A stretch of 64,000 nt of DNA from Symsagittifera roscoffensis. Lineage: Eukaryota; Xenacoelomorpha; Acoela; Convolutidae. The stretch lies in NCBI RefSeq assembly GCF_963678635.1, contig NC_087064.1:38742532-38806531 (forward strand). Direction: 5' to 3'. This document shows, in pieces, positions 12,201 to 24,000 of the stretch. The position numbers and the translations under genes were made by a program. Below the pieces are notes generated by a model that was not told where the DNA came from, made no database searches, and worked only from the letters and a program-made list of their open reading frames with translations. How positions within the stretch are numbered: position 1 is the stretch's first letter; each line of letters starts with the position of its first letter.

Positions 12201-15200
12201 AAAAGTTTTTGAGTGTTTATTTATTTTTAAAACAATTTAATTTGGATTTTCCAATCATTTTTCTCCCTAAATTGTTTTCCAATTTGCCTGTTCTGCTATG
12301 ACTGACGAATATGCTCCAGTTGTATTTTTTCGTTAAGATCCTTTTGTTACAACATGTAGAGGAAAAGATAAAACTTGAAAAACCTTTTTTTTGTAATTTT
12401 TATGTTTATGGTCTGATTAAACTGTGCTATTTGCCCAGTAATCCGCTATCCTGGTTCAAGTTTGCTTTTCTTTTTGGTCTGTTTTCTGTAATCGCGATTA
12501 AATGTTTCTTCTGGAAGTCAGTATGTGCATTGATGATTTAAAGAAGTTTTTTTTTTTAAAAATCAGTACAATTGAGCTGACATAAAGCTAGGTCGTAGCC
12601 AGCATGTGTGGTCACATTCGTTTTGTTGCGATCGTTTGTTCGGTGATATAGCGTTTAACCGTGCATAACGCCTTGGAAATAATTGCTACTCTGTTTCTTC
12701 TGGTTTCAGGCCGACTCAATTTATAATCGATCATTTTACAGGTCATTCATTCCAATGCTCTTTCAATCCAGTTCCTTTCAAAATCAAATTAGACTTTTTC
12801 ATTTCTTTTGATGTGAATACTTTTTGGTTTTTATTTTCCATCTTCTTCATAGGCCAATTCAAAATTCTATGTTATCTATATTTATATCTACCGGTGGTAT
12901 TTGTTTCAAAGTTGCAGTCATTCGCAAAGCCGAAGGTGGCCGTCAGTTAATACTCGGGTAAGTTGTTTATGTGAAAAAATAGACCTTGAGGTATACAACT
13001 GTTTACGATGCAGGCAGTTTTTTCAATCTGTAAAATGTTCTTTGAAAAACGACACACTATTTATCTCGTGGTTTACTTTGTAGACATTTTTACGCTTGCA
13101 ATTAGCAAGCGTTAACAAATCGGAATGTAGACGTTTTTGGGTCAACTTGCTGAACAAAATCAGTGATTCGTTTCAGAATCCGGCTCGTAACAAATTCAAT
13201 TTTTCTAGCGTCATCTGAACAATGGTTCTTGAGATAACGACTACGCCTTGGAAGTGTAATTCATCATATCATTTGTAAGTTTTTTCTTTCTGAATTTTTT
13301 AGATAATCGATTCGATTTTGTTTTTGCTTAAAAGAATATCTTTCCTCAATTTTTTCGGCTTGTTTTACTGACTTAGTGATCTAGTCTTGCGTCCTTTGAA
13401 ATAATTTGCAAACTTCTGCAAATTGTTTTCTGCTCAATGGGAGCTTACCGCTTGACGGCTCAGTTGTCGCTCGATAGCTGCTTTCAAAGTCTAATTTAAC
13501 AACACCTATTGTGTTTTGGACGTTCTTTCCCAAAATTGAACATCTTTCCAGACAAAATTTTTGTTAAATGTGTTTTAAGTTTCTTTTTCGAAGTAGTGGC
13601 TTTACTTTCATTATCTGTCTGCTGGCCTGCATTTTTAGATGGTGTCGTTTTGTCAGTGGTGCAGAAGTCCGCTTCGCCTATGTTCAAAACCTAAGTTGAG
13701 ACAACGCTGATTATTTGCTTCAATGTTACCATAGTGAATGTTTTGTTTTATACCGGTTCGTCATGATATTTGTGACAGTTGATCGTTATGTCGGAATAAT
13801 TAGTTCATCTGGATGGCTCAATGGGAAAATTGACAGGAAAGAAGTCTACAATTTTTTTTTCTAAAATCTACAATTGAAAACAACAATTCGTGTGGGTGGG
13901 CATTGGTCTTATTTTGATTTTACGCAACTGAAATATTATTTACTGGTTTTATGTAAATACGCAGTGTAGTTTCACGAAAAAAAAAGATTTGAAAAATGTT
14001 TTCAGTTTCCTCAACTCTTCTTTAAGAAAGCCCCATCCTGCTCATCATATACACAGCGAGCTCCTTAAAGAAGACATCTTTGATATTCATTACAGTAGAT
14101 CAAACTCTAATTTCTCGAGTTCCAACTTTCGCCATCAAACTTCTTTTGTTAATGAAATTTATTGGATCTTTTTCGAATATGTTGAAATCTGCTGACTGCA
14201 CGGTAAATAATCAAATAATTTTTACCAAAGTTACTGGGACTCAACTTATAATACATTAACACTGAAGAATTAAGGAAATCTCCAGCTTTTAGGTCAAATG
14301 AAAAATTTTCTATTTTGGTTGGAAATGGGGAGGAACTTGGTGTTCGGGTGTGTTTTAGTTAGGGTGTTAGTTTAATTGGGTACAGCAAAAATTCATCGAA
14401 GTGGGTCGATTTTATATCATACTCACGACCTCTTAGCTGTGATTCGAGCGCTTTGAAGCATTTCAAAAAGTTGTTCCAGTGTCGAGAAAACCGCGTTCCA
14501 AATTTTTTTGATTCATGCAAATGAAAGCTATTTTCGGAAGCGTCATTTAGCGCTTTCTTTGGCCTTTTTTTTGCATTTTTTTGTTTATGAAGCGTCATTT
14601 AGTTTCGGAAGCGTCATTTAGCGCTTTCTTTGGCAATTTTTTTTGCCTTTTTTGTTCATCATCCCAAGCGCCAGAATTCACACTTTTTAAAAAAAGAAAG
14701 AAAAAAATTGTATTTTTTAGACAAGCCTACTGTGTCATAGTACGAGTTTTTTCAACCTAAGTCGCAAATTAAAAAGCTCCTTAATGCTCTTGCTGTATTG
14801 CTTGATTTCAATGGTATTTTAAAAGATTTTCTTCAGTGTCGCTTTGTTAGTGGCAAGTTATTGTTTGATAGTAACGGGTCTCCTGACTCGTTGTTAAGTT
14901 TTTGCCTTTTTCGCAGAAATTCTAATTTTTCTCCTGAAGTATTTCATCATTTTGTTCATTTAAAAATACCAATGAAATCCTATTACGCTAGTCTCTTTTC
15001 ATCTTGATTGATTACTTTCTACCGCCTTCAAAATATTAAGTGTGTGGGTTTTTTTTGATCTTTTCTTAGGATTTTTTTTTCTGTTTCTGAAAACTGCCTA
15101 ACCTGAAGTGAGATTGAAGCTTTATTGATAGAGCATGTCATGTCATGGAGATCTATCATGCATAAACCGTTACGCCTTAATTTTTTCGTAGAAAAATTAA

Positions 15201-18018
15201 TGGCGTTATTAAGTGTCGTGGTTTTGAGAGCTAATCGTTTTTTTTTATATTTGAGAATAAGTGTTCAATCAATCGAACAGGAGGTAGAAGTTTACCCGGC
15301 ATAAACGGCTATGCCATTAAATTTTTAGAAAACAGTATGGTTTTGAAAATGCTTTCTTTAAAATGTTCTTGGTGAAGTTTTTTCTTTTCTCGAAAAATAA
15401 CTCTCCGAAATATGCAAAAGTTTAAAGGTGCAGAAAAGAGCGTAGGAGCCATCCTTACATACTTTTTCTGTAAAAAGCAACATGACTCAAGGAAAAATTC
15501 ATTTGTTGAATTTTGTAACCTTTTTTGAGAATTTTGTTCTCGAGATTTACCCTGCCAAAACTGGGGAAAAAAAGCTTTCAATATGAAAAGGTATTTTCCC
15601 CTGCATAAGCCGCTACTCCCTATTTTGGTTGAGACTATTCTCGAAAGTTGCTCTCCCAAATCTTTCATAAAGGGTGCAATCGAAAGAACAGGTTTGGGGA
15701 TCTGCTCTGCATTAAAGCTTTCCACTTTTTGTTTGAGTAAGCGTTAGAAATTTAGAAGATGCTAGAAGAGTTTTTTGAAATCATTTTTTGTCTTTTCTCG
15801 AAAACTACCCAGCTGAATCTGAGATTGGAAGTTAGATTAAGATCGTATAATCGGGATCTACCCCAACAAGCGGCAAATGCCTCATTTAGCACAGAAAACT
15901 ATAGTTTTTCTCCAAGCAGTTCACCAATTTTTTAAAATTTAAAGGTAGTACCAATAGAAGTTTGGCTTCGCTGATGTGCGGATGCATATTAAGCTGGTCT
16001 CTTTTTATCTTGATCACTTTCCACCGCGTTTAAAATATTCAGTCTGCGGGTTTTTGATCTTTTTCTTACGATTTATTTCAGTTTCTGAAAACTGCCTAAT
16101 AAAAGCTTCAATTGATAGAGCATGTCATGGGGATCTATCATGCATAAACCGTTACGCCTTAGTTTTTGTAGAAAAAAATTAATGGCGTGATAAAGTGTTG
16201 TGCTTTTGAGCATTATTCGTTTTTCTCATATCTGAGAATAAGATTTCAATCAATCAAACATGTGGGAGAAATTTTCCATGCATAAACTGCTATAACCTAA
16301 ATTTTTTTTAGAAATCAGTAATGATTTTGAAAATGTTGATTTTTCGACAGTTTGTGTGTAGTTTTTTTCTTCTCGAAAAGTAACTTCCCGAAATTTGCAA
16401 AGGGCTAAAGGTGCAGAAAAGAGCGTAGGAGCCATCCTTACATACACCGCTTCTACGCTATTTTCAATGTCTGAAATTAGCTCCATTTCCAACTTTGAAT
16501 TTTTTCAATGATTTTTCATGACCTTCTGCAAACTGTTTTCGGCTCAAGGGGAGCTTGACGGCTTAGTAGCCGCTCGATGGTCGATAGATGCTTTGGAATT
16601 CTTATTTAACCATACCTAATGTGTTTTGGGACGTTCTTTCCTAAAATTGAACATCTTTCCAGGCAAAATTATGGTTATATGTTTTAAGGTTTTTTTCGAG
16701 TTAGTGGCTTTAATTTCATTATCTGTCTGCTGGCCTGCATTTTTTGCTGTTGTGGTATTGCCAGTGGTGCGGAGGTCCGCTTCGCCTGTGTTCAAAATCT
16801 AAGTTGAGACGACGCTGATAATTTGTTTCAATCTTACCATAATGGATGTATTATTTTTTCATGCGGGTTCATCTTGATATTTGTGACAGCGGATCGTTTT
16901 GTCTGAAGTTGCGCTACGAGTTTGACGAAGAAGTTTTTAATTATAAATAACTATAATTTCCAAAAATTTAGAGGTGATTGTAAGCAGGCTCGATGTTAAC
17001 TGGCCAGTAGTTCGATGTTGGCTTTTTGTCTCCTTTTGGTAAGTGGAGTAAATTTAATTTTTTTTTCGTCGACTGGAATACTTTTTCAATAACGTTTTAT
17101 TATATAGTAAGTGTGAAGATTTGGAGAGAGCTGCGATGGATTTTTTGTGGAAAAGAGAGTGAATAAAATCTCTAGAAAGATTTGTAGGAGCCATTATTAG
17201 AGAGGAAGGGTTTGTGGTACGGCTCAGTTTTATAATCTAAGTTAGTGTTTTGATTTCTTTTGAATATTCTTGTTTGCACTAGATGAGATAAGTCAGGAAG
17301 AGATTTTTGTTGTTTGTCTCGTTTTTGTGCAATTTATTGGCTCTGTGTTTATAGTTGCATGTCAACTTGTATTTATCTGCCTTTAATGTTTTTAGAGTAA
17401 TCCCAGTAAAAGTAACAATAACAGGAGTGCACGAAGCGGCAGGGCGAGTGTATCGTCTTGCAAGGATGTCAACAATCCGTTGCAAGCTAGTGAGGCCGAA
17501 GTTATTCCAGTCGCCACGTTGATCACAAAAACAAGTATCACTCCACCGCCTGTGGTGAGCAGCAGTAGTAGTCTGATTTTGACAGACCACACAGGCGGTA
17601 TGGATGGAACCTCGTTTCTGAAGAGTGTCAGGGCCGCGGCAACAACCACAAACGGAACAATCAACCATGGTGGAAATAGTTTGACAGGCACTGCTCATTC
17701 AAACAGTGCTTTCGTGCCATTCATGCGATCCAACTCTGCAGTAGCCACAGTAGATGGCTCATCCTCTTCTTCTGGAGATGCTAACCATCAAATATCTAAT
17801 CTAGATATGCATCCACTTTTGCAGCAGATGTTTTTGAAGACACCTTCAAGTTCAACTAGCAAAGAAAAAGGTTAATTTTCCGAAGCAGGCAACCTATAGG
17901 AACGCTTTGAAAACATGTTTTTCTTGTGCAAAGTTTCCTTGTGCATAACATACAGCATCAGCTATATCCTCTTAATTAAGTTTCAATCGTTGCAGTGATA
18001 TTTGTTAGATATTTTTTC

Positions 18019-18056
<38 letters not shown>

Positions 18057-21000
18057 ACCTATATATCTATCTATACTATATTTAAATGCTAGTGACAGCT
18101 ATCTCCCATGTTTAAGCATAATATTTTTGCATGTTTAACGAAAGAATTTTTTCATGTTTAAGCTATATCATATATTGCAATACTTCTTTTTAGAAAACTT
18201 AAGGTGAAGTTTCTCAAAATTTGAATATTCCACCGTTGTAGTTGGGTGCTGTAAGAGTACTCTCAGGAGTTGCAAATCTTGCGTCCAAATGCGACTGCTC
18301 AATTGCTTTTAGTTTGCCAGATGTGACGTTTCTTAGTTCATTTTAAATTTTTTCAAAGACTAATATAAAACTTAACAAAATTTTATACTTCTTCAAAGTT
18401 TGTATAAAAAACTTGAATGAAATCTTTGCAAATTTTGTAATCACGAACCCTGTAATTTGGTGCTGTCAAAGCACACTCAAAGAATGCAGATCTTAATTCC
18501 AATATATGCGGTTTATCATGAGTACCGGAGGTGCGTTTTACGCTAGTATTTATGAATACAATTTTTGGGCAAAGCAAGAGATACGACCCGCTAAAGCCAG
18601 CAAAGTTTACCGGGATGATCGAGGTACTATCGTTATCGTTTCAAATTTCTTTTTTTTATCAGGCAACAAACATATTTTTTGTTTTTTTTTTTCGTTTTTT
18701 TTTTTTCGTTTTTTATTTATAGTTTAGGAATTCGACTCCTTCATCAAGCAAAGGGCCCCTCCTTTGAAAATATTATATGGCATCCATTTTCGGCCGACCA
18801 ACCCTGAAAAGACGTCTTCGGCACCAATTTATACTTATTTTGAGGGGGATGCGCGCACCGAAAAAAAATCAGTTTTTTGGTCAAAAGTTCCAAAAATGCT
18901 TAAAATTTTTTTTGCCTGTTTCTAAAATTGGTCTGAGGCCGCGAAAGTTTGACCAAAATAGGGTTTTTAAGTGATTTGAGACAGCTCAGAAAATTAATTT
19001 GGTCGGCCTAAAAATTTTTGAATTTTATTTCAAACCATCCTCGAGAAAATCCTAGATCCGCCCCTTATTCGGCGCATATTGTATCGTTTTATATTAAATC
19101 GACTTAGTGGCCCCATATTGCATCGTTTGATCAGCAAAAAAGTTTATCATGGGTTTGTGCGTGAGTTGTAGGCTTTACCGCTGTGTAAGTTTTATTCTAA
19201 TCTTATATTTGCTAAATGAAAGTAGGAATGCGCTATGGACGCAACGCTCAAAATTTTCTATCGAGAAGAACGTTTAAGAAGGCTTAGATCCGAACTTTAA
19301 AGAATCATTCAGAGCCACTATATAGCTCAATGTTTAAAATGCGTTTAGTCAAGAACGTTTTTGAACTTTCAATCAATCTAATGTCTGAATATTCTAGAAA
19401 TATTCTTTTTTTTTTGGAAAAGTCCCAGCCTCTTGAAACAAGCTGAACTCGACTCAGCTTTAAGGATAGGCAGTACCAGTAGTATACATATAGTGCATTA
19501 GGATCGGGGTCATACATGGATGACCATTAGGTATTGATCATAGTGGTCACTATGTAATATCTGACAACCAATGGTCACCATGTAAAAATCCAAATTGTCA
19601 CCACGTGTTAATTTATAACTTATAGTCCTCATGTAATAATACTTATTGTCACCATGTATTAGGTTTTAATTTATAGTCGCCATGTAATCTGCATTGGTTT
19701 CTATTTGCAATTGTCACCAAGTAATTTATGATTTAAACTAAAAAACTTTTTGTAAAAAATTTACAGTTGTCATTGCAGTTTGGCTTAATATGAGTTGCGC
19801 TATCTGCACTCTTTTCAGCAGCCTTTCCTTCCTTGCTGACAGACATTTTGGACAAAAAAGATTTTTATTACGCAATAATCTTTAAATTGGAATGTATATG
19901 GAATTAAACCATGTTAAGTAAAAATTAATTATTGAGAACATTATCATTAAGGTATACAAAATCCGAGTATACATATCAGAGTTTTGTGTATATTCGAGTA
20001 TTGTGTTTATTCGATCTGTTTTTGTGCATAAATATTGTCAAAATTTGTACCTAAGTTATTACTATAAAACTGAAGATAAAATAAATTTTATTGGGGTCCG
20101 AGTAGAGGAAAACGCACGGCGCTCGACTCTCAGACGAAAGGCGGCGTTTCGAAACCCGTCTGGAAATTGTACTGAAAAGAGGCTTCAGTTGCTGGTATTT
20201 TGATATCACTCCCCCCATAGATCGATTTTGTATTTTTTTTGATAGTAACCTAACTTCTCGGATTATTGCTATTCATTTAACAATTTAGTAAAAATGTCAA
20301 TTACTAAAAGAATGTAGTGTTCAAAATGAAATTGAATTTTGTACAAATAAGCCATATTAAATAGTTAGTTAATGAGAAAGCATGTGAGTTAGAAAATGTT
20401 TCAAAACATGATCATTTATGAAAACAAAATCAGAAGCATCACCATTTAAATTTTTATCATAAATCAAATGTGCAATATAAATACAAAAAGAACCGCACAT
20501 GGTAGAGTTTGAGTCTTGCATGGGAAAGTTTGTCATCAATTCAGTGACCTGATGGAATTTCTCGTTCAATCGTTCAAATATGTTGGTGTACTGCTAAAGA
20601 GGAAGACCGAGAGGATCAGCGAAGCATAAAACATTTCTTCTGTTGCAAAGCACAATCCAATGTGTCCCGGAGAATCTGATTTTGAAGTGTTCAGAATCAT
20701 AAAGATATTGTTTGGGATGTGAGGTGGAAAATTGGCCGCTGCAAATACTCCAAGAAACTTATATTTCAGATGTTTACAGTTCTGAATGAGATCCTGCAAC
20801 ATGATTTAATCCATTTTCAGACGGTCGAAATTGGAAGGACGTTCTTTGTAACTTTACGGTCAGAAGTAATAAATACATTCGATAAGCGTATACCCCAAAC
20901 AAAAATTTCCAGGTTTGCTGTCAAAGCGTTTGAGAATTGAACATCGAGTGAAACTGAGCAGTTTGTAAGTTCTGGATGCAAGAAGTCATGAGCTGCCTGC

Positions 21001-24000
21001 TGTGTGCTATTGAGATTGAAACACATAATAAAGTGTCACTGGTGGTTATCCAGAGTGATTCGCAGCCCGCAGTGCAACAGACCCAGCGCTGATAGTGTGT
21101 TGAAGAAGAGAAGTTTACGATCTTGTGTTTTAATTGGTGTACTTGCTATTGGTAAACCGTTCCGTCTCAAGGTAACCTGTTCCAATCCAAACTTTTGATA
21201 ATGAAAAGGATTCGTTCGGTTTGTTCCTAGAAATGCATTATTTGTGTTCATTGCTATTATAATTTGTCTCACCGGTTCACGAGCAAAAATATCTTCCTGT
21301 TGCCAGCTGCGCTGACCAGCTGTTACAAGAAATTTTTTGGTAATTTCTTCTTGATATGGGTAGTTCGCAGGAGTTTTGAGCAAAGTTGATTCAATGGCAG
21401 AGAGCACATGGTCGGTCACACTAATTTTTCTAACAGATAGGTTCGCTTCGAGTATTTGCAGCTTGTAATGCTTGGCAGCATCTCCAGATATAATGAGAAA
21501 GTCTTCATGAGAACGTCTGTAGGAAAGTCTGATGGTAACACCGCTCAAGAAATGCTTGTCACATGTGAAAAAATCAACTCCAGTGGGTCAATAGAACCAA
21601 ATTTCCCGTGATTCGCGGACCAGTTCTCGTTGAGATGTGAAACCAGCTGCATCTGTTGTAGCGGGATTGTTTTCAAAACAATATTCCTGACACTTGAGCC
21701 GAGCCATGAGTCCTTGGCTCCTTTGCTGTTAGAAAATTCTGTTCAAATAAAGCTTTAATGCGCAAAATTACTATTGGAATTTGAGATTTTGAGTCCATTA
21801 GCAGAGAGGGTACAGTCAGAGAAAAAGGAATACAGGGAGTTGTTTACGAGGAACGGTGAATCAGACACAGTAGTATCAGTGTTGTCGTATCTCAGATCAG
21901 CTCCATTGATTGCGTTACTTTACATCGTATTTCCAAATAGATTTTTTGTAGGCCAACAAAATTGTTACGGTCACCGGTTATTTCAAATTCAAGCATTGGT
22001 CCATTAGGTGAATAGACAGGTCCAATTTTTTTATCGAAAGCGTTTTCAAAAGTAATCAAAAGGGTTTGTTTTTGAAACAAATCCAGAGAGCTATGGGTAG
22101 CTTCATTGGGTAACAAATTAGCGATCATTTTTATGTTAGAGAAAAAATTTGCTCGACTTCTCGCTGCTCTGGTTTTTCTTCGAATGGTTGTTTTTCTTTT
22201 TCGAGCTCCTACTGACTTTCTTCTTCGAATCCATTCATTGCAGTTTTTGTGACAGTGTTTTTCAATGCTTGTTTAGGAGACTTCTTTTTCATAGCGACAT
22301 CAATCAGTTCTGGCGCTGCACTCATCAAAAGTTCTCTGCCCATTTTTTTCGCAGCCGGTAGAATAACCCGTCGTGCAAACGATATAGCAACACGACCAAT
22401 ACCAGCAGCCAAATCCACTGCCGCGTTGTCGGTAGTGTCCAGAGAAATGAGGAAGTGAAGCTTGCTTTGCATAATATTGTTTCATTGGTTTTCAATCAAA
22501 GTGCTTGAATTTTAGAGTCAACACATCTTTACCAGTTCCTGCAAAGGGCACTAGTCTTCCAGTTTCTGTGCGCAACTGTACCGATATTGATTGTACAGAT
22601 GAAGTGAATAATTTTTTGTAGTCTAAATTAGTGAAGTTTTTTCGATGATTAGGTTCAATGCCGCAGGCACTACCGTTTTTGATGCGTCTGTTTGAATCAA
22701 TGACGCGTAACAAGGGGGCCTTTGCATCTCCAACAATTTGGTGTTGAATAAAGTCAATGTAGACAAAACTTAGACTTGTCCCATTTGAAAAGTCATATGG
22801 GAAATGAGATTCGTACAGTTCGTTTCCTTCATAAGATGCATCGAAGGAGCGTATCATTTTGTAACCAATGTGATATTCACCGTTCTCATCAAGCTTTGCA
22901 TTGTAGCCTAACAGACTGGGTATTTGGGGACTTGGCAATGAGATTCCTTCGTTTGCGTTCATCCAAATGCTCATGATATTCGTGATTTCTTGAGGACTTG
23001 CATCGAAATGAATTTTGTCTTTGAGTTTCGTTTTTATCGCATTAATCAATTGTTCTACAAAAGTGTACTCTCCTGATTTGATTAAAAAAAAATTTCCGCC
23101 ATAGCAAGGTCTTGAAATTGTATCCCGATTGCCAGCTTTGGATTTACTGGCTACTACTTCGGATGGTCTGAAGTACGTAAATTCCTCATCAGTAACATTA
23201 TTTAATTTCGTTTGGAAAATTTTTTCTGAGAGAGCAACTCTCCAATCTCCGTCTAAAGCTATTTCTTCTTTACAAAAATTTCTAAAACTGGCCAAAGTGT
23301 TGTCTGGGAAATAATCCATTGATGCTTTTGAAATTAAATGTACAGTAAACTCATCATTGCCCGTTTTCGTTATAATCAGCTTTGTTTCCAATTAAACTAA
23401 GTTCTTTTTCATAAACTTTTCCGCTGATTTCTTCCTTCTCCGCATCAATGAGACTGTATGTTGGAGGGTTTACAGTAGGAATGGCAACTATTTCAAAATT
23501 TTCATCTGTAAAAATCTGCTTGTAACCTTTTCTAAAAGGCAAGTCAGTTTTCGCTATTCGCACATAGTCACCAACATAAATTTTTGGTTTCTGTACTAAC
23601 TGTGATGAACTGTTTGCAATTAATGAAACTAAAGCAGGTACATGCTTTCTTGTGACCTTGTTCCGAGCCAGTTTTGTTACTATTCACGCGTGAGTTAATC
23701 GTTTGAACAAAACTCTTTAATTTTTCAATATAACTGTAAGTCCATTCAAACTCCAAGTACTTGTAGATAATACTTTCAGCGATCGAATGTTTCTTTCGGC
23801 AAACGCAGATTTTTTTCACCGAGTTTTTTTATTTGATGATTTCTCGTTTAGTACATAATTTTTCAAACTCTCCTTTAAACTCGGTGCCTTTGTCAACCCA
23901 AACATTTTTGGTTGTTTTGTTTTGATCTTTTTTTTGAAAGATTCGGTTGTTTCCTTAGCATATTTGGTCTGCAGGGGTTCCACTCGTAAGTAGCGAGAGA

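Larger units (their letters stand above)
7128..17395 (+). other. DCP1 intron 2
   Basis: A 10.3-kb intron from GTAAGC to TTTTTAG. It holds the Copia relic (8151-12127), the dead duplicate of exon 2 (13953-14202), and two further pairs of ancient internal duplications (13400-13790 with 16510-16905; 15000-15470 with 16005-16450). Confidence 0.8.

Noticed and set aside
15309-15725. 138-codon minus-strand frame
   Set aside because: Lies in duplication D; the second copy (16250-16492) carries the same frame only in part, as expected of a repeat shadow.
17279-17698. Antisense frames over DCP1 exon 3
   Set aside because: Shadows of a GC-richer coding exon; the sense frame fits splice sites and phase.
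18019-18075. CRISPR-like array
   Set aside because: It is a simple tetranucleotide microsatellite; no repeat-spacer structure exists anywhere in the window.
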